Shown here: positions 1 through 5,506 of the stretch, piece by piece
How positions within the stretch are numbered: the first letter of the stretch is position 1
Layout of the letters: the number at the start of each line of letters is the position of its first letter
Assembly: GCA_947632255.1 (NCBI GenBank)
Contig: CANROL010000085.1
Coordinates: 1 to 5,506 of the forward strand
DNA: 5,506 nucleotides
Direction: 5' to 3'
DNA from: an uncultured Bacilli bacterium
Lineage (GTDB): Bacteria; Bacillota_I; Bacilli_A; RF39; UBA660
The notes under the pieces: generated by a model
The model's input: the letters and a program-made list of their open reading frames with translations, nothing else
Told to the model about the DNA's origin: nothing
Databases searched by the model: none
Made by a program: the position numbers and the translations under genes

Positions 1-1368
1 ATCATTTCTTACTTTTGTTGTATAATCATATGCTGTTCTATCACCACAAAATCCTGCATTTTTATCTATATATCCTTCTTCATATTCTTCTAATAAATTA
101 TTTGCAAACCATTTTTCTAATTCTATTTTGGCATTACTATCTGTTATATGTCCATTTCTTACTGGTGCATCTAGTGTATATGTATATTGATATCCCACAT
201 ATTCTGCTTGATTAGATGAATTATTAAATTTATAACTTCCTATCATTGTTCCTGCTCCTGTTTGAGCTGGTGCATTAGTAGTTGTTGATGTTCCTGCATA
301 TATCATTCTTATACTTCCATCACCATTTATTCGTATTATTCGCCACCAGATATCTGCATTATTTTTATCTTTTCCAAATTTGACATAATTATTTTCAACT
401 GTCCCTCTAAAATAATAACTTGTTGTTCCATTTTCATCCTCGGCTTCATATATTCCGTTTTCTTGATAGGTACAATCTGTATCTATACAACTTGTTCCAT
501 CAAAATGAGTGGCTTCGACATTTATTGGATTACTACATATTTCTTTGCTTCCATTAATGCTTGTACATATTATTTGTTTTGAATTTACATGTACTTCTAA
601 ATTGCCTAATGTTGTTGTAATAATTTTAGTTATTGTACTACTTAAATCAACCGTTATTTGTTTATTTGTAGCATTTATGCTTGTTTCTGGAATACATTTA
701 TTATCTTCGGTTGTACAATATTTTATATTACTTGTTATTGTTCCTGTAATTTTACCTGTTGTTTTATCAAATTTTATCTCTGTTATATTATCTATATTAT
801 TTATATTATCTCCTACTGTTACATTTATTTTTGTTTTAATTTGTTTATTTGTTCCTTCTTCTTTAGTTGTATTATATTCTATCCATTCTTTTAAAACAAA
901 TGATTTTGTAGAGTTTGCTTCTATAGAACCATTATATAAATTATAAGCTTTATAAGCACCTTTTATTTTAGCAGTTACTTCAGTATTTTCACCTAAATTA
1001 GTTATGATATTATCAAATGTATCACTTGATAAGGCTACTCTTAAATGATTAGCATTTAATGTTGTATTTAAACTTGGATCACTTAATTCTTCTAAATTAA
1101 TTTGATAATAACTATCTTTATTACATGTATTATGAATCGTAAAGGTATAGCCATCTTGATCTAATCCTTTTACATCTGTTACCGCTACAGCATTAGGTAT
1201 ATCTATAGCACTACCTTCATTTTGTATTTCTATGTTTAAGCATCCTACTGTAAATGAATTTGCTAATTCTTGCTTTTTAGATGCTGATAAATAACCAAAA
1301 GTTATACCTAAAGTAGTTATTCCTAATAGTAATACACCAACTATAATATATAAATACTTATTCTTCAT
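1..1368 (-). CDS. Partial secreted/membrane surface protein with TasA/camelysin-like N-terminus (3' end outside window)
   Basis: The frame is open from an ATG at 1368 to the left edge, giving 456 codons without a stop, so the C-terminus is missing. AGAGGT lies 6 nt upstream of the ATG and a consensus promoter lies further upstream. Residues 5-26 are hydrophobic. The stretch GYLSASKKQELANSFTVGCL (25-44) resembles the export and first-strand region of TasA/camelysin-type proteins, which are processed by SipW-like signal peptidases (family knowledge, recalled). Residues 45-185 look like a beta-sandwich; the stretch FVLKEWIEYN (157-166) recalls the last strands of that fold. Residues 195-300 carry three close Cys pairs (218/225, 268/278, 294/299). 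Residues 317-357 (YYFRGTVENN...WWRIIRINGDG) and 415-446 (IELEKWFANN...FCGDRT) resemble a Trp-rich extracellular module, perhaps DUF6273-like, common in gut Firmicutes surface proteins. The function is unknown. Location outside the membrane is well supported; the exact family is not. Confidence 0.85.
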   Translation of the reverse strand, partial: MKNKYLYIIVGVLLLGITTLGITFGYLSASKKQELANSFTVGCLNIEIQNEGSAIDIPNAVAVTDVKGLDQDGYTFTIHNTCNKDSYYQINLEELSDPSLNTTLNANHLRVALSSDTFDNIITNLGENTEVTAKIKGAYKAYNLYNGSIEANSTKSFVLKEWIEYNTTKEEGTNKQIKTKINVTVGDNINNIDNITEIKFDKTTGKITGTITSNIKYCTTEDNKCIPETSINATNKQITVDLSSTITKIITTTLGNLEVHVNSKQIICTSINGSKEICSNPINVEATHFDGTSCIDTDCTYQENGIYEAEDENGTTSYYFRGTVENNYVKFGKDKNNADIWWRIIRINGDGSIRMIYAGTSTTTNAPAQTGAGTMIGSYKFNNSSNQAEYVGYQYTYTLDAPVRNGHITDSNAKIELEKWFANNLLEEYEEGYIDKNAGFCGDRTAYDYTTKVRND

Positions 1369-1374
1369 TTCTAT

Positions 1375-1380
1375 ACCTCT
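1375..1380 (-). promoter_or_regulatory. Ribosome binding site of the TasA-like gene
   Basis: On the minus strand AGAGGT is followed by six bases (atagaa) and then the ATG at 1368. This spacing is good for a Shine-Dalgarno site and fixes the start of a gene whose end is not visible. Confidence 0.8.
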
Positions 1381-1411
1381 TTCTATTATAAATTATCTAC
1401 TTTATATAAAA

Positions 1412-1440
1412 ATTATAAAATATGAAATATTAAAAGTCAA
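1412..1440 (-). promoter_or_regulatory. Sigma-A-type promoter of the TasA-like gene
   Basis: On the minus strand TTGACT (1440-1435) is followed by exactly 17 bases and then a perfect TATAAT (1417-1412). This is one mismatch from the vegetative consensus with optimal spacing. The predicted transcription start is near 1404-1405, giving a leader of about 36 nt that contains the AGAGGT site. The gene should therefore be transcribed on its own, not by read-through from the other minus-strand gene. Confidence 0.82.
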
Positions 1441-1448
1441 CAGAAATG

Positions 1449-1464
1449 TAGTTATTTCGAACTA
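1449..1464. promoter_or_regulatory. Possible operator: TAGTT-N6-AACTA dyad between divergent genes
   Basis: TAGTT (1449-1453) and AACTA (1460-1464) form a perfect 5-bp inverted repeat, and the spacer contains the smaller palindrome TTCGAA (1456-1461). The dyad begins 8 bp outside the -35 box of the minus-strand promoter and lies 52 bp before the regulator's preferred ATG. A 16-bp dyad is a plausible size for an XRE-type repressor site. No second copy was found in the window, so the assignment is tentative. Confidence 0.3.
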
Positions 1465-1503
1465 TTTATTAAGCATAAGTTTAAATAATGAGAAAATTAC
1501 TAT

Positions 1504-1508
1504 GGTGA
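1504..1508 (+). promoter_or_regulatory. Ribosome binding site that decides the regulator's start
   Basis: GGTGA lies 8 nt before the ATG at 1517. It falls inside the coding sequence if the earlier ATG at 1502 is used, and that earlier ATG has no purine-rich Shine-Dalgarno site at a proper distance. The 145-residue form starting MNYSKK is therefore preferred over the 150-residue form. Confidence 0.65.
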
Positions 1509-1516
1509 CAATACTA

Positions 1517-1954
1517 ATGAATTATAGTAAAAAATTAATAGAATTAAGAAATAAATATAATTTAACTCAACAAGATATAGCTAATATATTAAATATAGAT
1601 AGAGTAACATATAATCATTATGAAAATGAATATGATACTATTCCTTTAAAACATTTAAATACATTAAGTAATTATTATCATTTATCTATAGATTATTTAT
1701 TAGGCTTAAGTAATAATAAAGAAAATAATATAAAAACCAAAGATATTGATAATCATATCTTTGGTCAAAGATTAAAAGAATTTCGTAAGAAAAATAAATT
1801 AACTCAAGAAAAACTTGCTCAAATATTAAATACTGTTCATCCTGTAATATGTAACTATGAAAAAGGAAAATATTTAATAACTACATCATTTCTTTATACT
1901 ATATGTAAAAAATATCATATATCAGCTGATTATTTATTAGGAAAAATAGATTAA
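1517..1954 (+). CDS. Tandem XRE-family helix-turn-helix transcriptional regulator
   Basis: A 145-residue cytoplasmic DNA-binding protein made of two complete XRE/HTH_3 domains and almost nothing else. Domain 1 spans about residues 3-64: the first HTH helix is in LTQQDIANILN, the recognition helix is around DRVTYNHYEN, and the domain ends YLLG. Domain 2 spans about 82-143: LTQEKLAQILN, then HPVICNYEKG, again ending YLLG. The repeated layout points to an internal duplication that has since diverged; the recognition helices differ, so the two domains may read different half-sites. No sensor, peptidase or metal-binding domain is present. An alternative ATG at 1502 would add five residues but lacks a ribosome binding site. 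The gene is divergent from the TasA-like gene and convergent with the DUF11 gene, whose stop codon it overlaps by 4 bp. The natural inferred target is the divergent promoter, its own gene, or both. Family assignment is secure; target and ligand are unknown. Confidence 0.93.
   Translation: MNYSKKLIELRNKYNLTQQDIANILNIDRVTYNHYENEYDTIPLKHLNTLSNYYHLSIDYLLGLSNNKENNIKTKDIDNHIFGQRLKEFRKKNKLTQEKLAQILNTVHPVICNYEKGKYLITTSFLYTICKKYHISADYLLGKID
1736..1765 (+). repeat. Perfect 11-bp inverted repeat inside the regulator gene, at the inter-domain linker
   Basis: ACCAAAGATAT (1736-1746) and ATATCTTTGGT (1755-1765) are exact reverse complements separated by the 8-base loop TGATAATC. The stem includes three G-C pairs in a gene that is otherwise about four-fifths A/T. 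It encodes the linker between the two HTH domains (about residues 74-83). No T-run follows, so it is not a standard terminator. Confidence 0.6.
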
Positions 1955-4900
1955 ATCTTATAAAATTTATTTTTCTTTTGTATTTTTATATAAATAAATA
2001 TTAATATTAAAATACTTAAGCCTATAAATAAATAATTAATATAACTCCCTGTCTGTGGGCTTTCTAATTCTTCTAAAGTAACAATAACTTCATTACTATC
2101 TACATATTTATCTAAATAAGTAAGTAAAGCTTTATTATATACTTGATTTACATCTATATCTTTTTTAGTAGTAACTACAATTGTATATTTCTTTTCTTCT
2201 AAAGCTTTAAAATTATCTGTCCAAGTAAGTATTCCATCATTATTTACGGCATCACTTTTAACTATAATTAAATTACTATCTATTTGATCACTTATAGTTA
2301 CATTATCTACATCCATATTACTTTCATTTTTAACTATAATTGTATAAGTAAATTCTTCCCCTTTATATACTTTATCTTTATTAACTTCTTTTCTAATACT
2401 AAAATTAATATCTTCTACTATAACTTTTACTTCATCACTTTTATCTGGTTTACCTTCTTCATGTACCACTACTTTATTTAATACTTCATCATTATTTAAA
2501 GCATTAGTAGTTTTAACTTTAATAATAAATGTTTTAGCTTCATTTACTCTTAATATATCAATAACCCATTTAATAGTATTATTACTAATAATACCTCCAT
2601 TAGCATCTATAATAGTAAGTTCTTCATCATATGTATCTATAACTTCTAAATTTTTAGCATCAACATTACCTTTATTACTAACTGTAATTGTATAATAATA
2701 TTCATAATTATTATATGTTTTTAAAACACTACTATCTTTAGTTACTACAATATCAGTATCAATTATTACTACATCACTACTATCTTCTAATGTTTTATCA
2801 TCATAACTTAATATTGCTGTATTATGAATAACATCATCTTTCTTACCATTTAATACTTTAACATTTAATGTAATAATAACTTCTTCATTCTTACTTAAAG
2901 AATTAATATTAGCATTTAATATATTATTATCTATATTAATATTACCTTTCGTAATATTATAACTAATAACTTCTAAGTTATTAGGAATATTATCTTTAAT
3001 ATTAATATTTAAAGCTTCTTTATTACCTCGATTACCTATTTTTATAGTATAACTAAATTCTTCATTTACTTGAACTTTATCTTTACTAGCTTCTTTTATA
3101 ATATATAATTCATCATCTATTACTTCAACATCTACTTCATCTTCTAATTTTTCATCTTTATGAGTTAAAACAGCTTTATTATTAATAATAGTTCCATCTA
3201 AAACATTATCATTTACTTTAACTTTAACCACAAAGCTTTTACTTTCCCCTACAGCTAAAGAATCAATTATCCAAGTAATCGTATTATTATTCTTACTACC
3301 TCCATTAGTATCTATAATAGTAAGTCTATTATCTATTGTATCAGTAATAGTTATTTTATCACTAGCAATAGTTCCTTTATTAGTAACAGTTATTTTATAA
3401 GCATATTCTTCTTTTTTAGTAACATAATTATTATTTAATGTATTAATAACTTCTTTTTTAAGTTCTAACTTAGGACTTTTAACATTTACATCGACATTAC
3501 TTTCTACTTCATCTTTATTTTCTTCTTGTGCTTTAGCAATATTAGGTATTATCATATCTGGTGTATCTTTTTTAACTTTAACTTTAATATTATAACTTTT
3601 ACTAGCGTTAATATCTAATTTATCAATAATCCATGTTAAAGTTTGCCCATTTCTACTAGCACCATCACTATCTAATATCTCTAAATTACTATTTATTACA
3701 TCTGTAACGGTAATTCTACCTGTTGGAGCATCCCCAATATTTTTAACAGTTAATGTATAAATAAATTCTTCTTCTGGTTTTAAAACACTTTTATTAGTAG
3801 TTTTTGTAATAGTTATTTTAGAATCTGTTACAGTAATATCAGTATTGTCTTCTTTCTCAGGTATTTCATCACTTTTAACTTTTGCAACATTATTAATAAC
3901 TCCTAAAGGTGCTTCTTCTTTTACTCTTACAGTTAAAGTAATACTTTTACTTTCTTTTGGTCCTAATATTTCATATAATACTTGATAATTATTATCTTCA
4001 TAAGTGCCTTCACTAGCCCCTAATATTTCTAAATAAGAATTAATATTATCACTTACTCTAACATTTCTTGCTATACCATTTCCTATATTAGTAATTTTAA
4101 TATTATAAGTAAATACTTCCCCTCTTTTAACAACATCTTTACTAACTGTTTTTTCAATAGTTAAATCTGGTCTTAAAACTTCTACTTCTTCATTATCTTC
4201 TTCATTTTGTTCTTTATAAGTAGCTTTAGCTATATTAGGAATAATATTTTCATCAAAATCATTTTTAACTTTAAAATATAATCTAATAGTTTTAGTTTCA
4301 TTTTGTTTTAAAGAATCTATTACAAAACTTAAATTAGTATTATTACCATTTATATTTTGTTCTATATTTAAATTATCATCAACTCTTAAATATTCTAAAT
4401 ATTTAGTTTCATATGTATCTGTTACTTTAACATTAGTAGCTATTCCTGTTCCAATATTTTTAACTACTAAATCATAATATATCTCATCCCCTATATTAAC
4501 TTGTTTTTTACTAGCTTGTTTGGTAATAGTTATTTTAGGATGTAATACTTTAACTGTAGCATCATCTGAATCTTCTGTATCCCCAGCTTTTAAATAAGCT
4601 GTATTTTTAATTGATGTAGCTTCTGTATTTTCTTTAGCTTTAACTTTAACAGTTAAAGTTTTATTATAACTTCCTTTTTCAATAGCCCCTAAATTCCAAG
4701 TTAACTTTTGTCCATCTATAGAAGCATTACCATAATCTAAAATAATTAAATCATCTGGTATGGTATCTGTAATAATTAATTCATTAGTTTTAATTGTATT
4801 ATTACCAGTAATAATTAAATTATAATCAAATTCATCCCCCGGATATATTTCAGTTATTTCTTCCCCATCTTTCATAGCTTTTTTTACAATATCAAAATTA

Positions 4901-5370
4901 TTTACAGGAGTTTCATAAAAACTATGAGGAATATAAGCAAACCTACATTCTAAACCTTTAGGATCTATTTTTTTTACTACAACTCTTGCAAAAGAAACTT
5001 CTTTTTCTTCATTAGATGTATATATTGTATTTGATGCTAAAGAAAATTCTAAATTTTCTCGATCATCTTTTACAATTTGAAAATCTAATAAAGGCTCAAT
5101 TTCTACTAATTGTAAATTTATCCCTTTTTCTCTTTCACTTAAATTATGAGTATCATTTAAATCTAAAGTAAATTCAGCATAATTAAACTTTTGATTATCA
5201 CTTATTGTTGCATATAATTCATAAGTTTCAGTCTCATCATTATTATCTTCAATTTCTTTATAATTATAAGCTCTTTTGGCATCAATATTATTTATTTTAT
5301 TCAAAAAAACTAAACTTATTATCCCAAATATTATTAAAATAGGTAATAAATATATTACTTTCTTTTTCAT
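1951..5370 (-). CDS. Large cell-wall-anchored surface protein with eight DUF11 repeats and an SPQTG sorting signal
   Basis: An exported stalk-like protein of 1139 residues. Residues 5-23 are a hydrophobic signal or anchor after KKK; a cleavage site near DAKRA (31-35) is possible. Residues 47-150 are a beta-rich head with no recognised family, perhaps cohesin-like, containing the only Cys (142). Eight tandem DUF11-type beta-sandwich domains follow, at about 157-276, 278-399, 401-515, 516-631, 632-751, 753-871, 872-986 and 987-1099. Each has an opening-strand Lys, a central Asp and an N-x-A-like last strand. The C-terminus has SPQTG (1104-1108), a hydrophobic stretch (about 1111-1129) and a basic tail, the standard order for sortase anchoring, though SPQTG departs from LPXTG. 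The start is the ATG at 5370, 5 nt after AGGTGA; a GTG at 5379 would add three residues but lies within that ribosome binding site. An adhesin or surface spacer role is inferred; no ligand-binding domain is recognised and no sortase gene is in view. Confidence 0.92.
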   Translation of the reverse strand: MKKKVIYLLPILIIFGIISLVFLNKINNIDAKRAYNYKEIEDNNDETETYELYATISDNQKFNYAEFTLDLNDTHNLSEREKGINLQLVEIEPLLDFQIVKDDRENLEFSLASNTIYTSNEEKEVSFARVVVKKIDPKGLECRFAYIPHSFYETPVNNFDIVKKAMKDGEEITEIYPGDEFDYNLIITGNNTIKTNELIITDTIPDDLIILDYGNASIDGQKLTWNLGAIEKGSYNKTLTVKVKAKENTEATSIKNTAYLKAGDTEDSDDATVKVLHPKITITKQASKKQVNIGDEIYYDLVVKNIGTGIATNVKVTDTYETKYLEYLRVDDNLNIEQNINGNNTNLSFVIDSLKQNETKTIRLYFKVKNDFDENIIPNIAKATYKEQNEEDNEEVEVLRPDLTIEKTVSKDVVKRGEVFTYNIKITNIGNGIARNVRVSDNINSYLEILGASEGTYEDNNYQVLYEILGPKESKSITLTVRVKEEAPLGVINNVAKVKSDEIPEKEDNTDITVTDSKITITKTTNKSVLKPEEEFIYTLTVKNIGDAPTGRITVTDVINSNLEILDSDGASRNGQTLTWIIDKLDINASKSYNIKVKVKKDTPDMIIPNIAKAQEENKDEVESNVDVNVKSPKLELKKEVINTLNNNYVTKKEEYAYKITVTNKGTIASDKITITDTIDNRLTIIDTNGGSKNNNTITWIIDSLAVGESKSFVVKVKVNDNVLDGTIINNKAVLTHKDEKLEDEVDVEVIDDELYIIKEASKDKVQVNEEFSYTIKIGNRGNKEALNINIKDNIPNNLEVISYNITKGNINIDNNILNANINSLSKNEEVIITLNVKVLNGKKDDVIHNTAILSYDDKTLEDSSDVVIIDTDIVVTKDSSVLKTYNNYEYYYTITVSNKGNVDAKNLEVIDTYDEELTIIDANGGIISNNTIKWVIDILRVNEAKTFIIKVKTTNALNNDEVLNKVVVHEEGKPDKSDEVKVIVEDINFSIRKEVNKDKVYKGEEFTYTIIVKNESNMDVDNVTISDQIDSNLIIVKSDAVNNDGILTWTDNFKALEEKKYTIVVTTKKDIDVNQVYNKALLTYLDKYVDSNEVIVTLEELESPQTGSYINYLFIGLSILILIFIYIKIQKKNKFYKI
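2035..2061 (-). other. C-terminal sorting signal: SPQTG followed by the start of the membrane segment
   Basis: SPQTG at residues 1104-1108 is followed by SYINYLF and further hydrophobic residues to about 1129, then KIQKKNKFYKI at the C-terminus. Order and spacing fit a sortase substrate. The first position is Ser where LPXTG has Leu, so the cognate sortase may have non-standard specificity. Confidence 0.65.
2592..2620 (-). repeat. Direct DNA repeat, copy A (in DUF11 unit 7)
   Basis: This 29-base stretch matches 3297-3325 in the same orientation with a single mismatch (position 2604 C versus 3309 T on the plus strand). It encodes the LTIIDANGG segment of unit 7; the similarity continues more weakly beyond 2592 toward lower coordinates. 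Confidence 0.75.
3297..3325 (-). repeat. Direct DNA repeat, copy B (in DUF11 unit 5)
   Basis: This is the partner of 2592-2620, encoding LTIIDTNGG in unit 5. The two copies are 705 bp apart, which is exactly 235 codons, or two DUF11 units. Confidence 0.75.
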
Positions 5371-5375
5371 ACTCC

Positions 5376-5381
5376 TCACCT
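5376..5381 (-). promoter_or_regulatory. Ribosome binding site of the DUF11 gene
   Basis: AGGTGA on the minus strand ends 5 nt before the ATG at 5370, and an overlapping AGGAG follows it. The GTG at 5379 lies within this element and has no site of its own, which argues for the ATG as the true start. Confidence 0.75.
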
Positions 5382-5387
5382 ATTATA

Positions 5388-5416
5388 ATTATAAACTTAT
5401 AACTATAATTTTTCAA
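5388..5416 (-). promoter_or_regulatory. Sigma-A-type promoter of the DUF11 gene
   Basis: On the minus strand TTGAAA (5416-5411), a 17-base spacer and a perfect TATAAT (5393-5388) form a strong promoter match. The expected transcription start at 5380-5381 falls at the first bases of the ribosome binding site, which would leave a leader of only about 10-12 nt. The region is so A/T-rich that a chance TATAAT is possible, but the -35 box and exact spacing support it. Confidence 0.68.
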
Positions 5417-5480
5417 TATTAATTGCATCTGTATTTTTTCCTTTGTAAAGATTTTTTTAAAAATTGACTAAACAAATTAA

Positions 5481-5505
5481 TTTAAAAAAATGATCTTTTT
5501 TTAAA
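5481..5505. repeat. A/T-only 10-bp inverted repeat with a TGATC loop
   Basis: TTTAAAAAAA (5481-5490) and TTTTTTTAAA (5496-5505) are exact reverse complements around TGATC. The element lies upstream of the DUF11 promoter and ends one base from the window edge. It could belong to the end of a neighbouring gene, but the stem has no G-C pair, so it is weak as an intrinsic terminator. Confidence 0.35.
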
Positions 5506-5506
5506 A

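Larger units (their letters stand above)
1369..1516. other. Divergent intergenic region between the TasA-like gene and the XRE regulator
   Basis: These 148 bp hold the leader and promoter of the minus-strand gene, the TAGTT/AACTA dyad and the regulator's ribosome binding site. No convincing -35/-10 pair for the plus-strand regulator was found: the sequence ahead of it offers only A/T-rich -10 lookalikes (for example TAAATA near 1483) without a matching -35. The regulator may use a weak or activator-dependent promoter. Confidence 0.6.
2074..4902 (-). repeat. Eight tandem DUF11-domain repeats (protein-level repeat array)
   Basis: The repeat unit is 116-123 residues, measured between the aligned opening-strand lysines at 163, 284, 407, 523, 639, 759, 878 and 994. 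Each unit runs: an ITITK-like strand; a G/E-rich turn and a YTI.VKN.G-like strand; a VTD.I strand; usually a W-containing TW.ID segment; a K.(I/F).(V/L)KVK strand; and an N-x-A-like final strand. The Trp is replaced in units 2, 3 and 6, and unit 7 has NKVV in place of N-x-A. Most units are well diverged in DNA sequence, so the array as a whole is old. Confidence 0.85.

Noticed and set aside
15..946. Plus-strand open frames at 15-215, 509-946 and 658-894
   Set aside because: They lie antisense to the long minus-strand frame 1-1368, encode low-complexity hydrophobic strings typical of the reverse of A/T-rich coding DNA, and lack ribosome binding sites. The minus-strand frame has a promoter, ribosome binding site and recognisable protein segments.
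1488..1508. Six-codon mini-ORF (MRKLLW) ending inside the regulator's ribosome binding site
   Set aside because: It could suggest a leader peptide with translational coupling, but it has no Shine-Dalgarno site, and such short frames are expected by chance in this composition.
1940..1985. Possible bidirectional terminator at the convergent junction
   Set aside because: Only AGAT/ATCT-type four-base arms and a T-rich stretch are present. The stem is too short and A/T-only to call an intrinsic terminator.
2284..2481. Plus-strand open frame inside the DUF11 gene
   Set aside because: It is an antisense shadow rich in Phe, Ile and Tyr, has no ribosome binding site, and lies within well-supported DUF11 domains.
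2074..4902. Tandem repeats as a CRISPR array or DNA-level satellite
   Set aside because: The periodicity is about 350 bp, in frame, and visible mainly at protein level with strong DNA divergence. This is a domain array, not a CRISPR or satellite.
1..5370. Possible mycoplasma genetic code (TGA = Trp) given the low GC
   Set aside because: All nine visible tryptophans in the two surface proteins are TGG and no in-frame TGA occurs in roughly 1,740 codons, so the standard bacterial code explains everything.
5464..5492. TTGACT on the plus strand as a -35 box of a rightward promoter
   Set aside because: No acceptable -10 box occurs 16-18 bases downstream before the window ends.

Overview
This is a very AT-rich window with only three genes. 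It most likely comes from a low-GC Gram-positive bacterium. The Shine-Dalgarno sequences are strong (AGGTGA, AGAGGT, GGTGA), two promoters are near-consensus sigma-A types, one surface protein ends in a sortase-like signal, and the regulator is a SinR-like tandem XRE protein. The protein styles recall uncultured gut Bacilli/Mollicutes-like lineages (RF39 and relatives), but that placement is from memory and not proven here. All nine tryptophans in the two surface proteins are TGG, there is no in-frame TGA, and both visible stop codons are TAA. The mycoplasma code is therefore not needed.

Layout. Positions 1-1368, minus strand: the 5' 456 codons of a secreted or membrane-anchored surface protein, cut by the left edge. 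It has a TasA/camelysin-like N-terminus and a Trp-rich C-terminal module. Positions 1369-1516: a divergent intergenic region with a clear promoter for the minus-strand gene and a small dyad that could be an operator. Positions 1517-1954, plus strand: a regulator with two XRE helix-turn-helix domains. Positions 1951-5370, minus strand: a 1139-residue surface protein with an N-terminal hydrophobic segment, an unassigned beta-rich head, eight tandem DUF11-type domains and an SPQTG cell-wall-sorting signal. It converges on the regulator, and the two genes share a TTAA at their stop codons. Positions 5371-5506: its promoter, ribosome binding site and an A/T-only hairpin at the right edge.

Working model (inference): this is a cell-surface locus. 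A small DNA-binding regulator sits between two exported proteins. It is divergent from the TasA-like protein, so it could control that promoter, and it is antisense at its 3' end to the long stalk protein. No phage, transposon, CRISPR, tRNA or rRNA is visible. The points most worth a second look are a Lys/Asp/Asn set kept in all eight DUF11 repeats, an in-frame near-identical DNA repeat that could delete exactly two domains, a perfect hairpin in the linker between the two HTH domains, and closely spaced cysteine pairs in the TasA-like protein.
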